The notes under the pieces were generated by a model that ran no database searches, was not told where the DNA came from, and was given only the letters and a program-made list of their open reading frames with translations. A stretch of 64,000 nt of DNA from NCBI GenBank assembly GCA_016214905.1, contig JACRMQ010000006.1, forward strand, positions 1-64,000. Direction: 5' to 3'. This DNA comes from Ignavibacteriales bacterium (lineage in GTDB: Bacteria > Bacteroidota > Ignavibacteria > UBA10030 > SZUA-254). Shown here one piece after another: positions 37,010-46,596 of this stretch. The first letter of the stretch is position 1; each line of letters starts with the position of its first letter. Position numbers and translations under genes: made by a program.

Positions 37010-37771
37010 ATGAAACTACAAAATCAACCTCTTCCCGATGGAACACTAACCGAGGGAATAAAATCTGAAAACCAAAATATTTTATTCGAACATCAAGGCA
37101 AATTAATCCAAAAGGGCGATAGACCCGATATCGCTGTTCAAAAATTTTTTTCAAACGGTGTCGATAAAAATTCGCAATCGACAAATACAGGCGAGCTGGA
37201 TGAACTGCGTAATCGTATCTCCTGTTATCTGTTTGAATATTTAGATGGATTTCATATCCCCACGCACTTCATCGCGAAGATTTCTGCAGTCGAAATGATG
37301 ATTCGAAGAACCGAGCCGGTTCCGATCACACTCAAAGTTCATAATATAATCAACGGTTCACTTATCAAACGATTGGGGATAAAAGAAACCGCAAATATTG
37401 ATTTTCCAATCATCGAGCATTATCTCAGGAACGGCCAGGGCAATAGCGCATGGCTCAACGAGCATCATATTTATGCGTTGGGAATAGCCACACCCGACGA
37501 GTTCAAACATATCAATCGGATCGCCGCCAAGGCAAATGCTATCTTGAAAAGTTTATGCGAGCGAAGACAATTGATATTGGCAGATGTTCAGTTTGAATTC
37601 GGGAGAGCGAAGACTCAGATATATCTTGCCGATGAATTATCGCCAATTACCTGCCATTTCTTAGACGGGTCGGTTGATGGTAAGACTAAGAGAGATAGGT
37701 TCCAGTTGGACCAGGAGGATACCACCACCGTGATTTTACAGTTGGCAGATAGAATCATGCTTAAGGCGTAA
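37010..37771 (+). CDS. purC: SAICAR synthetase
   Basis: ATG 37010 gives 253 residues; a longer frame from 36971 lacks a ribosome site. The chain contains VHNIINGSLIKRLGIKE, LILADVQFEFGR and LADELSPITCHFLDG, the signature stretches of PurC. It couples aspartate to CAIR with ATP in purine synthesis. The N-terminal half is less typical than in E. coli. The purine genes purS and purQ lie about 1.5 kb downstream, past psd and pssA. Confidence 0.82.
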   Translation: MKLQNQPLPDGTLTEGIKSENQNILFEHQGKLIQKGDRPDIAVQKFFSNGVDKNSQSTNTGELDELRNRISCYLFEYLDGFHIPTHFIAKISAVEMMIRRTEPVPITLKVHNIINGSLIKRLGIKETANIDFPIIEHYLRNGQGNSAWLNEHHIYALGIATPDEFKHINRIAAKANAILKSLCERRQLILADVQFEFGRAKTQIYLADELSPITCHFLDGSVDGKTKRDRFQLDQEDTTTVILQLADRIMLKA

Positions 37772-37777
37772 CCCGAC

Positions 37778-38452
37778 GTGATTACGAAATACGGTATTGA
37801 TATCGTCGTGATAGCTCTGGTATCAGCTGCGATTATTTTAATTATCAGTTATTTATATATCGAACGAGATTGGCTTCGGTGGCTGATATCGGTTGCAACC
37901 ATCGTTGTTGTCGCTTTAATTTTGAATTTCTTCAGAGATCCCGATCGTGAAACTCCCACAGAAGAAAATATTATCGTTTCACCTGCCGATGGTACGGTTG
38001 TTTTGATAAAAGAAATATATGAGCCCGATTATCTCAAATCAGAAGCACTGCAAGTGAGTGTATTCATGTCTCCGCTGAATGTTCACGTCAACAGATTTCC
38101 CATGAGCGGTGAAGTGGGTTATTTCAAACATATCGAGGGGGAATATATTGTAGCGTTTGACAATAAATCTTCTGAAAGAAATGAACGCACGTTGATTGGT
38201 TTAGAAAAAAACGGATTGAAGATATTATTCAAGCAAATTGCAGGTACCGTTGCGCGACGTATAATCGCAGAGACAAAAGTTGGCGATAAAGCAGAAATAG
38301 GCAAGCGATTCGGTATGATCAGGTTTGGTTCGAGAGTCGATGTTATTATGCCGAAGAACAGTTCGATAACCGTGCAGTTGAACGATAAAGTTCGCGCAGG
38401 TGAAACAATTCTAGGTCGGATTCCAAAATCATCTCAAGGTACAAGACAATGA
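37778..38452 (+). CDS. psd: Phosphatidylserine decarboxylase
   Basis: GTG 37778 follows the purC stop by 6 bp. The 224-residue protein has two N-terminal membrane segments, then VSPADGTVV, SPLNVHVNRFPMSG, and RFGSRVDV, where the Gly-Ser pair is the self-cleavage site that makes the pyruvoyl cofactor. It is of the short (archaeal-like) Psd type. It converts phosphatidylserine to phosphatidylethanolamine and overlaps pssA by 4 bp, so both steps are coupled. Confidence 0.92.
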   Translation: MITKYGIDIVVIALVSAAIILIISYLYIERDWLRWLISVATIVVVALILNFFRDPDRETPTEENIIVSPADGTVVLIKEIYEPDYLKSEALQVSVFMSPLNVHVNRFPMSGEVGYFKHIEGEYIVAFDNKSSERNERTLIGLEKNGLKILFKQIAGTVARRIIAETKVGDKAEIGKRFGMIRFGSRVDVIMPKNSSITVQLNDKVRAGETILGRIPKSSQGTRQ

Positions 38453-39216
38453 GGATTACACGCGCTGTAGTACCAAGTTTGTTTACCGTTCTGAATATTT
38501 TTTGCGGCTTTCGGTCGATCATTCACTCATCTCAAAATGATTATGTGCTTGCGGGATGGTTTATAATACTTGCCGCAGTTTTTGATATGCTGGATGGAGT
38601 GATGGCGAGAATTACAAAATCAACAAGCGACTTTGGTGTAGAGTTAGATTCTTTATCCGATGTGGTATCGTTTGGTGCGGCTCCATCTTTTATGCTTTAC
38701 AACTTGCATCTGCACACACTGCAAGGGTGGGGGATGTTGTTGAGCGCCATGCCGATGATATTCGGCTCTCTTCGTTTGGCAAGATTTAATGTACAATTAG
38801 TGGGTCATGATAAAGACTACTTCAAAGGATTACCGATACCGGCAATGGCAATCACTTTTGTTTCGTTCGTTTTGCAATATATCAATGAATCAAATCAACT
38901 TCCAATATTAGCTGCTTCAATACTGCCGTATATGGTCGTTATTCTATCATTGTTGATGGTCAGTAATATTAAGTACGACACAGTACCTAAGTTTTCTAAA
39001 CGCGGAATAAAGCAACATCCGCTTCGTTTTACCGTCGGTATCATAGGTTTGACGGTGATTATTATGACGAAAGGAGCGGCACTTTTTCCTTTTTTCGTAT
39101 TCTTTCTGGCTACCGGGCCGATAAGATATGTAATAAATTTTTTTTCACATCATCTCCGCGAATCGGAAAAGATAGCGGAGAGTAAAGATTCTGAAATATC
39201 AAGTATTGATATTTGA
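38449..39216 (+). CDS. pssA: Phosphatidylserine synthase
   Basis: The 255-residue membrane protein has the CDP-alcohol phosphatidyltransferase motif DMLDGVMAR...GVELDSLSDVVSFG, in which the Asp residues bind the metal and CDP-diacylglycerol. At least six hydrophobic segments follow. It makes phosphatidylserine for the psd gene it overlaps (ATGA). Confidence 0.92.
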   Translation: MRITRAVVPSLFTVLNIFCGFRSIIHSSQNDYVLAGWFIILAAVFDMLDGVMARITKSTSDFGVELDSLSDVVSFGAAPSFMLYNLHLHTLQGWGMLLSAMPMIFGSLRLARFNVQLVGHDKDYFKGLPIPAMAITFVSFVLQYINESNQLPILAASILPYMVVILSLLMVSNIKYDTVPKFSKRGIKQHPLRFTVGIIGLTVIIMTKGAALFPFFVFFLATGPIRYVINFFSHHLRESEKIAESKDSEISSIDI

Positions 39217-39228
39217 CGAGGTGACGGA

Positions 39229-39483
39229 ATGTATCAATCTAAAATCAACGTAACATTACGCAAATCGATTCTGGATCCGCAAGGTAAAGCGGTTCATCAC
39301 GGACTTGAGAGTCAGGGATTGAAATCTATTACGGAAGTTCGAATCGGAAAATATATTGAGTTGATGATTGACGTGGATAGCGAAACCGACGCGAAGCGAA
39401 TTACTGAAGAAGCATGCAAAAAATTATTGGCAAACCCTGTAATGGAAGATTATACATATACAGTTGAAAAAATCTCAAGTTGA
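39229..39483 (+). CDS. purS: FGAM synthase subunit PurS
   Basis: This small 84-residue protein shows the PurS pattern ([37 protein letters not shown]..). It assembles the PurS-PurQ-PurL complex of phosphoribosylformylglycinamidine synthase. GAGGTGACGG provides the ribosome site. It overlaps purQ by 4 bp. Confidence 0.92.
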   Translation: MYQSKINVTLRKSILDPQGKAVHHGLESQGLKSITEVRIGKYIELMIDVDSETDAKRITEEACKKLLANPVMEDYTYTVEKISS

Positions 39484-40217
39484 TACCAACCGTGTCTTAT
39501 CCAAAGCATAAATTCGGTGTAGTTGTTTTCCCGGGGTCGAACTGTGATCATGATGCGTTTTATGTCTTAGAAAATATCTTCGATCAGGATACAAAATTTC
39601 TCTGGCATAAAGATAACTCACTTGAAAATGTCGATGTCGTGATTTTGCCGGGTGGCTTTTCTTATGGCGATTATCTAAGATGTGGCGCTATTGCCCGATT
39701 CTCACCCATAATGAAACAGGTGATATCGTTTGCCCGCGACGGCGGTATCGTCATCGGCATTTGTAACGGCTTTCAGATCTTGTGCGAGTCTGGTTTATTG
39801 CCGGGTGCGTTGCTGAGGAATGAGGGACTGACGTTTGTTTGCAAAGATGTTAATATACGGATTGAGAATTCCAATACTTGCTTCACATCCGATTGCACGG
39901 CTGGTGAAGTATTGCGAATACCGATTGCGCACGGAGAAGGAAATTATGTTGCAGACGATGAGACATTAAATATGCTCGAGCACAACGGACAGATTTTATT
40001 TAGATATTCCAGTTCGGATGGATCTATTTCGCAGGAATCAAACCCAAACGGTTCTATAAAAAATATCGCCGGAATTATGAATGAGCATGGAAACGTTATG
40101 GGACTGATGCCGCATCCTGAACGAGCTTCAGATCCTGTGCTTGGGCGGGAAGACGGGAAAAAAATATTCAGTTCGGTTATTAAAAGTTTAGTTGGTAGAA
40201 ATACTTTAAAGAATTAA
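39480..40217 (+). CDS. purQ: FGAM synthase glutaminase subunit PurQ
   Basis: The frame starts with TTG 39480, overlapping the purS stop (TTGA); a GTG at 39492 is the alternative. The 245-residue class I amidotransferase has [10 protein letters not shown], the nucleophile Cys in GICNGFQIL and the His/Glu pair in [10 protein letters not shown]. It supplies ammonia to PurL. purL is not in this window. Confidence 0.93.
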   Translation: MIPTVSYPKHKFGVVVFPGSNCDHDAFYVLENIFDQDTKFLWHKDNSLENVDVVILPGGFSYGDYLRCGAIARFSPIMKQVISFARDGGIVIGICNGFQILCESGLLPGALLRNEGLTFVCKDVNIRIENSNTCFTSDCTAGEVLRIPIAHGEGNYVADDETLNMLEHNGQILFRYSSSDGSISQESNPNGSIKNIAGIMNEHGNVMGLMPHPERASDPVLGREDGKKIFSSVIKSLVGRNTLKN

Positions 40218-40241
40218 ATTACTGTTGAAAGGAGTTACTAT

Positions 40242-40436
40242 ATGTTCGGAAATTTAGGCACTGGCGAAATAATACTTATACTTCTAATAGTTCTGATTTT
40301 CTTCGGGGCGAAGAAAATCCCTGAGCTTGCGCAAGGATTAGGCAAAGGATTACGAGAATTTCGGAAAGCGGCGAAGGATATTCAGGAAGATATAAACAAA
40401 CCACCGGAAGAAAACAAAAAGATCGAAAACAAATAG
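40242..40436 (+). CDS. tatA: Twin-arginine translocase subunit TatA
   Basis: The 64-residue protein has the TatA layout: a single membrane helix ([20 protein letters not shown]), a [20 protein letters not shown] amphipathic helix, and a short acidic tail. AAAGGAG lies before the ATG. It forms the pore of the Tat export pathway. No tatC is adjacent. Confidence 0.93.
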   Translation: MFGNLGTGEIILILLIVLIFFGAKKIPELAQGLGKGLREFRKAAKDIQEDINKPPEENKKIENK

Positions 40437-40551
40437 CATCCGGATTCCACGATTCTTTATAATCTTATTTTCGTTGAATTGTTAATGGATGCGTGACACT
40501 CCGATTAACATTTTCTTTATTTTTCAATTTTTAATTTTGCATTGAGGAACT

Positions 40552-41541
40552 ATGAGCATATTAGTCGATAAATCAACCCGTTTGGTAGTTCAGGGAATTA
40601 CAGGCGGTGAAGGAACATTTCATACTCAACAAATGATCGCTTACGGCACTAAAGTGGTTGCGGGAGTAACACCCGGCAAAGGCGGCTTGGTATATAACGG
40701 AAGCGATCAATATCCGTTTAAAAAATCAGTGCCGGTTTTTAATACAGTCGCGGATGCCGTCAAAAATGAGAGGGCTAATACTTCCGTGATTTTTGTCCCT
40801 TCCAATTTTGCTGCGGAAGCTATTATGGAGGCAGCGGAAGCCGGGATTAAACTTATCGTTGCGATTACGGAAGGAATCCCCGCGCGCGATATGGTAAAAG
40901 TTTATGAATATCTTCAACGCACAGGTGCGCGGATGATAGGTCCTAATTGCCCGGGTATAATTTCTCCGGGTAAATCGAAAGTTGGAATCATGCCGGGGTT
41001 CATCCATAAACCCGGGAAGGTCGGAATTATTTCGCGCAGTGGAACTCTGACGTATGAAGCCGTATGGCAAGTTACTCAACTCGGAATGGGGCAATCTACA
41101 TGCATCGGCATAGGCGGCGATCCGGTTATTGGTACTCGTTTTATTGATGCGCTAAAATTATTTAAAGATGATGATGGTACTGACGCTGTAATTATGATTG
41201 GTGAAATTGGCGGAACAGCGGAAGAAGAAGCGGCTGATTACATCAAGAAGAATTTCAAGAAACCTGTAATCGGTTTTATTGCGGGGCGAACAGCTCCCCC
41301 CGGCAGACGAATGGGGCACGCGGGTGCAATTATCTCAGGTGGTAAAGGAACAGCCGCAGAGAAAATGGCGGCAATGAAGAAAGCCGGAATTCATGTGGTT
41401 GAAAGTCCTGCCTTGATAGGCGAGATGGTGAAAAAAGTGTTAGGTAAAAAGGGATCAAAGAAGAAATTTGTTGTTGTATCAAGAAAGAATAAAAAATCAA
41501 ATGTAAAAAGTATAAGATCAAAAGGAAAAAGTAAAAAATGA
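40552..41541 (+). CDS. sucD: Succinyl-CoA ligase alpha subunit
   Basis: The 329-residue protein starts with [21 protein letters not shown] and has [24 protein letters not shown] and the phospho-His in [15 protein letters not shown], all typical of SucD. It forms succinate and NTP from succinyl-CoA with SucC. Residues from about 295 onward are an unusual Lys-rich tail ([18 protein letters not shown]..) beyond the family length. The ndk gene starts within its stop. Confidence 0.9.
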   Translation: MSILVDKSTRLVVQGITGGEGTFHTQQMIAYGTKVVAGVTPGKGGLVYNGSDQYPFKKSVPVFNTVADAVKNERANTSVIFVPSNFAAEAIMEAAEAGIKLIVAITEGIPARDMVKVYEYLQRTGARMIGPNCPGIISPGKSKVGIMPGFIHKPGKVGIISRSGTLTYEAVWQVTQLGMGQSTCIGIGGDPVIGTRFIDALKLFKDDDGTDAVIMIGEIGGTAEEEAADYIKKNFKKPVIGFIAGRTAPPGRRMGHAGAIISGGKGTAAEKMAAMKKAGIHVVESPALIGEMVKKVLGKKGSKKKFVVVSRKNKKSNVKSIRSKGKSKK

Positions 41542-41963
41542 TTGAACGAACATTGGCAATTTTAAAACCTGATTGTGTCAGGAAGAATTTAACTGGTGAA
41601 GTGATAGCTCGGATAGAGAAAGCCGGATTCAAAATTCTTGGAATGAAGAAGCTTAAACTGACTAAAGAAACTGCAGGCGGATTTTATGCGGTGCATAAAG
41701 GTAAACCTTTTTATGACGGACTTGTAGAATTTATGAGTTCAGGACCATGCGTCCCGATCGCTCTGGAAAAGGAGAACGCTATTGCCGATTATCGCACTTT
41801 GATTGGAGCAACAGATCCGAAAGATGCTGCACCGGGAACTATTAGAAAACTTTATGCCGATAATAAAGGTGAAAATATTGTCCACGGTTCTGATTCAGTT
41901 GAAAATGGTAAGATCGAAATTGGTTATTTCTTTTCTGAAAAAGAAATTATTGAACTTAATTAA
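41538..41963 (+). CDS. ndk: Nucleoside diphosphate kinase
   Basis: The 141-residue protein shows the family signature [30 protein letters not shown] and the phospho-His in NIVHGSDS. It balances NTP pools and can use the NTP from the overlapping sucD product. Its ATG overlaps sucD by 4 bp. Confidence 0.95.
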   Translation: MIERTLAILKPDCVRKNLTGEVIARIEKAGFKILGMKKLKLTKETAGGFYAVHKGKPFYDGLVEFMSSGPCVPIALEKENAIADYRTLIGATDPKDAAPGTIRKLYADNKGENIVHGSDSVENGKIEIGYFFSEKEIIELN

Positions 41964-41984
41964 AATATCAAGATGTTTTTATCA

Positions 41985-42016
41985 AAGCCGATTCATGTAC
42001 AGGATCGGCTTTTTTA
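41985..42016. terminator. Shared convergent terminator ndk/rnhA
   Basis: AAAGCCGAT (41985-41993) pairs with ATCGGCTTT (42005-42013) and a T tract to 42016 follows for the plus strand. The stem runs into the rnhA stop region, so it may serve both strands. Confidence 0.75.
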
Positions 42017-42469
42017 TTCTCCCGCATTTTCTATACAATGGTGAGCAAGCTTATCTGCCCGTTCATTGAGCTTGTTCCCCGAGTGCCCGGTTACCTTGTG
42101 AAAATCCACCTCATGTTTTTTCAATAGTTCTAATAATCTCATCCATAGATCCTGATTTTCAACCGGTTTTTTCTTAGCATTTTTCCATCCGTTTTTCAGC
42201 CATGATTCGTACCAGCGTTCATTCATGCAATTCACTAAGTAGGCACTGTCTGAGTAGATGCTTATTTTAACCTCTTCCTTTTTTATCGCTTCCAGCGCTT
42301 TAATGCAAGCTGTAATCTCCATTCTCTGATTCGAAGTATTTTTTTCGCCTCCGTAAATTTCTTTAGTGAGGTCACCAAAATTTAAGACAGCCCCCCAGCC
42401 GCCGGCGTTTTTAGAAAATTGATTCCCTGAACAGGCACCATCGCAATAGATAATTATCTTTTTATTCAT
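42014..42469 (-). CDS. rnhA: Ribonuclease HI
   Basis: The 151-residue protein has the four acidic catalytic residues in IIYCDGACSGN, RMEITACIKAL, SIYSDSAYLVN and NERADKLAH, plus the KVTGHSGNKLNE loop. It cuts RNA in RNA-DNA hybrids. Its start overlaps the preceding gene stop by 4 bp. Confidence 0.94.
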   Translation of the reverse strand: MNKKIIIYCDGACSGNQFSKNAGGWGAVLNFGDLTKEIYGGEKNTSNQRMEITACIKALEAIKKEEVKISIYSDSAYLVNCMNERWYESWLKNGWKNAKKKPVENQDLWMRLLELLKKHEVDFHKVTGHSGNKLNERADKLAHHCIENAGE

Positions 42470-43281
42470 TTTAATTGAGTTCTTTGTCTTTGGACTTCAT
42501 ATAGAAAAATTGCACTTGCACTTGAAACATTCAGTGAGTCGGTATTATTCTCCATGGGAATTGATATCAGTTCATCCGATATATTTATTATATTGTCGGA
42601 AATACCGTACCCCTCATTTCCTAAAATGATGCAAATGTCTTTGCCGAAATCAGCCGAATTAATGTTTGAGCTATTTGTCAAGTGTGCTGAAATAATTTTA
42701 ACGGAATAATCTTTCTTTAAACTAAGTAAATCATCTCGAAGATTTGTTGAATGATAAATCGGTAATGCAAAGACACTCCCCATAGAATTTCTAACAGCTC
42801 TGCGTAAATATGGACTGCTTGAGTTCTTACCGATCAAAATTGCACCGACGCCTAAACCCGCACAATTTCTAACAACGACTCCGACATTTTCAGCGTGGAC
42901 GAGTCCATCCAACGCAACAAAAAAATAAGGTCGATTCAACTTCTGAACGATACTGTCTAAACTATTTTGCTTCGGTGTTTCTGCAACTGCCATAATCCCT
43001 TGATGCAGGTTAAATCCAACAATCGTTTCAAGCACCGATTTATCAGCGATGAAAATATCAAATTGTTTTTTTTCAAACAGACCTTCAGTTTCTAATTTTG
43101 AATACCAGTCGTGTGTTAAAAGCATCGAACGGATAAGCAGGGAGGAAGCCAGAAGACGGTGGACAACTTTCTCACCCTCAGCCACAAAGATCCCTTGTTG
43201 GAGGTGCTCAACAGGTCTCCTCAGCGTTAAGTATGGTTCTAGACCCGTTTGACCTAGTGATTCTATGTTGATGATATTCAA
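42466..43281 (-). CDS. TrmH/SpoU-type RNA 2'-O-methyltransferase
   Basis: The 271-residue SPOUT protein has an N-terminal substrate-binding domain, then VHAENVGVVVRNCAGLG (motif 1), ILGNEGYGIS (motif 2) and NTDSLNVSSASAIFLYE (motif 3), which form the trefoil-knot SAM site. It methylates 2'-OH of a ribose in rRNA or tRNA. Which site is not evident. It is translated with rnhA and diverges from the carH gene. Confidence 0.88.
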   Translation of the reverse strand: MNIINIESLGQTGLEPYLTLRRPVEHLQQGIFVAEGEKVVHRLLASSLLIRSMLLTHDWYSKLETEGLFEKKQFDIFIADKSVLETIVGFNLHQGIMAVAETPKQNSLDSIVQKLNRPYFFVALDGLVHAENVGVVVRNCAGLGVGAILIGKNSSSPYLRRAVRNSMGSVFALPIYHSTNLRDDLLSLKKDYSVKIISAHLTNSSNINSADFGKDICIILGNEGYGISDNIINISDELISIPMENNTDSLNVSSASAIFLYEVQRQRTQLK

Positions 43282-43350
43282 TTTATTATTCCTAAAATTG
43301 CTTCAATTTAACAAAAAATGCGGTGGTTTAAAAATATTTTAAAAAATATC

Positions 43351-43404
43351 TTGACATTTGAATTCAGAAGTGTTATATTAAAACGTACAAAACGAATATA
43401 ACAC
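43351..43404 (+). promoter_or_regulatory. carH promoter with overlapping inverted-repeat operator
   Basis: TTGACA (43351-43356) and TATATT (43374-43379) are separated by exactly 17 bp. A perfect 10-bp dyad GTGTTATATT (43370-43379) and AATATAACAC (43395-43404) covers the -10 box and the start region, with 15 bp between. The spacer repeats AAAACG (43380-43385 and 43389-43394). The dyad ends 5 bp before the carH ATG, so autorepression by the encoded regulator is likely. Confidence 0.75.
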
Positions 43405-43409
43405 ATATA

Positions 43410-44345
43410 ATGAATATTACACCAAATACAGTTTTATCAACGCAGGAATTGGCAATCTTACTTAACGTCACTGAAACAACCGTAAAAAGGTGGGCGGATG
43501 TCGGACAGATCAAGTGTACCAAAACACTTGGTGGACACCGGAAATTTAATATTTCCGATGTAATAAGTTTTGCTGAAAAAAATGGATATACTCTTCTCGG
43601 GTTGCTTCCACCGCCGATGGATAATGAACAGATGGAGCAATTGCAGTTTGCAGTAATGACAAAAAATTATTCTAAAATATCTGAAGTATTTTTACAGGAA
43701 GCATTACAGGGTGATCGCGAAGGTTTAGTAACATTATTGTTGTATCTAATCAGACACCAGATAGGATTTCCAACAATAACCGATGAAATTATTCGCTCGG
43801 CACTTGTTAAGATCGGAGATATGTGGGAAAAGGGAGATATCGATATCAATCAGGAACATAGAGCATCACATGCAGTTTCTGAAGCGATGATCAGAATTTT
43901 ACCAAGTTTGTATAGAAAACCTTCGAACGGGTTATCAATTCTTTGCGCATGTCCGGAAGGTGAATATCATGAAATCGGTTTAAAAGGTCTTGCGTATTCT
44001 TTTGAAACCGAAGGATGGAAGGTGCATTACATCGGTGCGAATACTCCGTCGAGCAGTTTAATATCGTTTATAAAGAGATATAAACCTGAACTGGTTGCGT
44101 TATCGTTTACGATTGTTAAGGATAAAAAGAAATTGTTCGGCGAATTTGGAATTATCTCAAAACATATTCACTCGTACGGGGGAAAATTTATTGCAGGAGG
44201 ATTTTATTCGGGAAATTATACCGAAAAAGAAATCCATTGTGATCAAATAATTTTATCTTCAACAGAAGCAATTGCTTATGCAAGGGATGTATTTAATTTA
44301 CAACCTGGACCAAAGAAGGGCGCGAAAAGTAGTAAAAATAATTAA
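43410..44345 (+). CDS. CarH/LitR-type B12-dependent light-responsive regulator
   Basis: The 311-residue protein joins an N-terminal MerR-type winged helix (LSTQELAILLNVTETTVKRW, GGHRKFNISDV) to a B12-binding region. Trp139 followed by Glu149-His150 is the W-x9-EH motif of photosensing B12 domains, and GEYHEIGL provides His187, the usual lower cobalt ligand. In characterised homologues adenosylcobalamin holds a DNA-bound tetramer in the dark and light breaks it, releasing repression. A photolyase gene 0.9 kb downstream supports this role. Confidence 0.9.
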   Translation: MNITPNTVLSTQELAILLNVTETTVKRWADVGQIKCTKTLGGHRKFNISDVISFAEKNGYTLLGLLPPPMDNEQMEQLQFAVMTKNYSKISEVFLQEALQGDREGLVTLLLYLIRHQIGFPTITDEIIRSALVKIGDMWEKGDIDINQEHRASHAVSEAMIRILPSLYRKPSNGLSILCACPEGEYHEIGLKGLAYSFETEGWKVHYIGANTPSSSLISFIKRYKPELVALSFTIVKDKKKLFGEFGIISKHIHSYGGKFIAGGFYSGNYTEKEIHCDQIILSSTEAIAYARDVFNLQPGPKKGAKSSKNN

Positions 44346-44386
44346 CTCAAATAAAAACAGAAAACTAAAATAAGGAAAATAATAAA

Positions 44387-44605
44387 ATGAAAACAACAGA
44401 TATTATAGCCTCGGTATTATTAATAGTGGGCGGACTTAACTGGGGAATGGTGGGCCTGTTAAATTTTAATATTGTCACCGCAATTTTCGGTTCGGTGAGC
44501 ATAATGAGCACAATAGTATATTTACTTGTTGCAATTTCCGCCATCTATCTGGCGATGGTGCTTGGTTCGCTGCAACGCCGACCACAAACAGCAAATATTA
44601 AATAA
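44387..44605 (+). CDS. DUF378 two-helix membrane protein
   Basis: The 72-residue protein shows the DUF378 pattern (IASVLLIVGGLNWGMVGL, two membrane segments, then a basic end QRRPQ). An AAGGAAAAT ribosome site precedes it. Function is unknown. It lies 41 bp after carH and is probably in its transcript. Confidence 0.8.
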   Translation: MKTTDIIASVLLIVGGLNWGMVGLLNFNIVTAIFGSVSIMSTIVYLLVAISAIYLAMVLGSLQRRPQTANIK

Positions 44606-44644
44606 AACAAAACCAATAACAATAAAATATAAGGAAAAATAAAA

Positions 44645-45154
44645 ATGAAAAAATCATTAATAATCTTTGCATTAGCATTAACAACAATATCATCATCACT
44701 GTATGCGGCAGATCCAAAGCCAGGTCAATTCGGGCTCGGTTGGTACTCAGCCTCTGCTCCAATAGGCGGCAGAGTATGGGTTAACGAAATGGTTGGCGTA
44801 GATATCGGTCTCGGTTTTGCAGACAAAAATGCACTTCAAAGTGATAAGTCGAGATTTCATATCAACGTCGGCGTCCCGGTGAATGTTGTAAGAACCGAGA
44901 AAGTGAATTTCTTCATCCGTCCCGGTATTGAATTTCAAACCAATTCACGTATGGTTGGTAACGAAGTAAAGGGAACAACTATCATAAGTGCCGACTTAGG
45001 TGCCGAGTGGTTTGTTACCGATCAATTTTCTCTGAGCGTTGGTCATGGCTTACAATTGGAGCAAGTGACCGTAGCTAGGGAAGATAAATGGGGTATAACC
45101 GGTCTCAGGGCACTTGGATTCAATAATCTCGGTTTCCACTTTTACTTTAATTAA
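44645..45154 (+). CDS. Small outer-membrane beta-barrel protein
   Basis: A signal peptide (SLIIFALALTTISSSLYA) leads a 169-residue protein whose alternating hydrophobic strands and terminal aromatic FHFYFN suggest an outer-membrane barrel of OmpW/OmpA-like size. A GNDA-like or specific family is not identified. A terminator lies 21 bp after the stop, ending the carH-DUF378-barrel transcript. Confidence 0.65.
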   Translation: MKKSLIIFALALTTISSSLYAADPKPGQFGLGWYSASAPIGGRVWVNEMVGVDIGLGFADKNALQSDKSRFHINVGVPVNVVRTEKVNFFIRPGIEFQTNSRMVGNEVKGTTIISADLGAEWFVTDQFSLSVGHGLQLEQVTVAREDKWGITGLRALGFNNLGFHFYFN

Positions 45155-45174
45155 TTAATCATTCATTCATGTTT

Positions 45175-45221
45175 TATCAGCCCCCGATATTCATAATTGA
45201 GAGCGGGGGCTGATACTTTTA
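45175..45221 (+). terminator. Strong terminator of the carH transcript
   Basis: TATCAGCCCCCG (45175-45186) pairs perfectly over 12 bp with CGGGGGCTGATA (45204-45215), followed by CTTTTAAT. It separates the carH unit from the photolyase gene. Confidence 0.8.
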
Positions 45222-45243
45222 ATAGAATGATAAGTCGAATAAA

Positions 45244-46596
45244 ATGACAGATCCTAGGCGGATAAAAATACTCAATGACCGTCAATATCTATCCGGTTCA
45301 GTGGTCTATTGGATCAGCCGTGATCAGAGGGTTGGTGATAACTGGGCAATTACTTTTGCTCAAGAATTGGCGTTGCAACATCTTGTACCTCTAATTGTCG
45401 TTTTCAACCTCCTCCCGGAATTTCTCGGTGCAACGATACGGCAATATGATTTTATGCTTCGTGGGTTTCAAGAATTGGAAAACAAATTACGGAAATATGA
45501 GATACCTTTTAATCTTCTTATCGGGTCTCCCGATAAAACTATTCCGAAATTTATTTCCCGACATAAAGTTGGTATATTAGTAACCGATTTTTCTCCATTA
45601 CGCATTTCTCGTGTTTGGAAAGAACAAGTTGCCAATTCTGTCTCCATCCCTTTTTATGAAGTTGACACACATAATATTGTGCCATGCTGGAATGCGTCGC
45701 CTAAGATGGAATATGGTGCGTATACTTTTCGTCCCAAAATCCAGAGATTGCTTCCCGAATTCTTAGATCAATTTCCATCGTTAAAAAAACATCCTTTTTC
45801 ATTAAAGGATGTCTTCCACCTGACAGATTGGAATAAAGCATACCAATCATTGCACGTGGATAAATCTGTATCGATTATCGATTGGTTGATCCCCGGTGAG
45901 AAAGCAGCCCTAAAAATTCTGGAACGATTTATTGAAAAAAGATTCAAGCATTATGAGGCAGGAAGGAACGATCCAAATGCTGATGTTCAATCTGATCTTT
46001 CCCCATACCTTCATTTCGGACAAATAGCTGCTCAGCGTGTTGCATATGAGATAAACCGGTTTGGTCACCCGCTGAAATCTGTTGAGGCGTTTCTTGAAGA
46101 ACTAATCGTGCGCAAAGAACTCTCAGATAATTTTTGCTTTTACAATCCTAATTATGATTCAATGAAGGGATTCCCGGAATGGAGTAGAAAATCTTTGCAG
46201 CAGCATGAAAAAGATACAAGGAACATAATTTATACTAAACAGCAATTTGAACGGGGTGGCACTCATGATGCATTATGGAATGCAGCACAAATGGAACTAG
46301 TTCAGATCGGTAAGATGCACGGATATATGCGGATGTATTGGGCAAAGAAAATTCTTGAGTGGAGCAAGACACCGGCCGATGCATTTGCCACAGCGGTTTA
46401 CCTGAACGATAAATATGAACTTGATGGAAGAGATCCTAACGGCTATGCTGGTATCGCATGGAGTATAGGCGGAACGCATGACAGAGCATGGGGTGAGCGG
46501 AAAATATTTGGGAAAGTACGTTATATGAATCAATCAGGATGTAAGCGAAAATTTGATACAGATCTTTATATAAAGAAGAATAAAAATAGTAAATGA
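45244..46596 (+). CDS. Class II CPD photolyase
   Basis: The 450-residue protein has the photolyase N-terminal domain (SGSVVYWISRDQRVGDNWA) and the FAD-binding C-terminal domain with VRKELSDNFCFYNPNYD, GKMHGYMRMYWAKKI and the class II block DGRDPNGYAGIAWSIGG ... VRYMNQSGCKRKFD. It repairs cyclobutane pyrimidine dimers using light. The next gene overlaps its stop by 4 bp. It follows carH as in known light-response loci. Confidence 0.93.
   Translation: MTDPRRIKILNDRQYLSGSVVYWISRDQRVGDNWAITFAQELALQHLVPLIVVFNLLPEFLGATIRQYDFMLRGFQELENKLRKYEIPFNLLIGSPDKTIPKFISRHKVGILVTDFSPLRISRVWKEQVANSVSIPFYEVDTHNIVPCWNASPKMEYGAYTFRPKIQRLLPEFLDQFPSLKKHPFSLKDVFHLTDWNKAYQSLHVDKSVSIIDWLIPGEKAALKILERFIEKRFKHYEAGRNDPNADVQSDLSPYLHFGQIAAQRVAYEINRFGHPLKSVEAFLEELIVRKELSDNFCFYNPNYDSMKGFPEWSRKSLQQHEKDTRNIIYTKQQFERGGTHDALWNAAQMELVQIGKMHGYMRMYWAKKILEWSKTPADAFATAVYLNDKYELDGRDPNGYAGIAWSIGGTHDRAWGERKIFGKVRYMNQSGCKRKFDTDLYIKKNKNSK

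Noticed and set aside
45216-45243. Second copy of the carH operator before the photolyase gene
   Set aside because: No GTGTTATATT dyad is found there.
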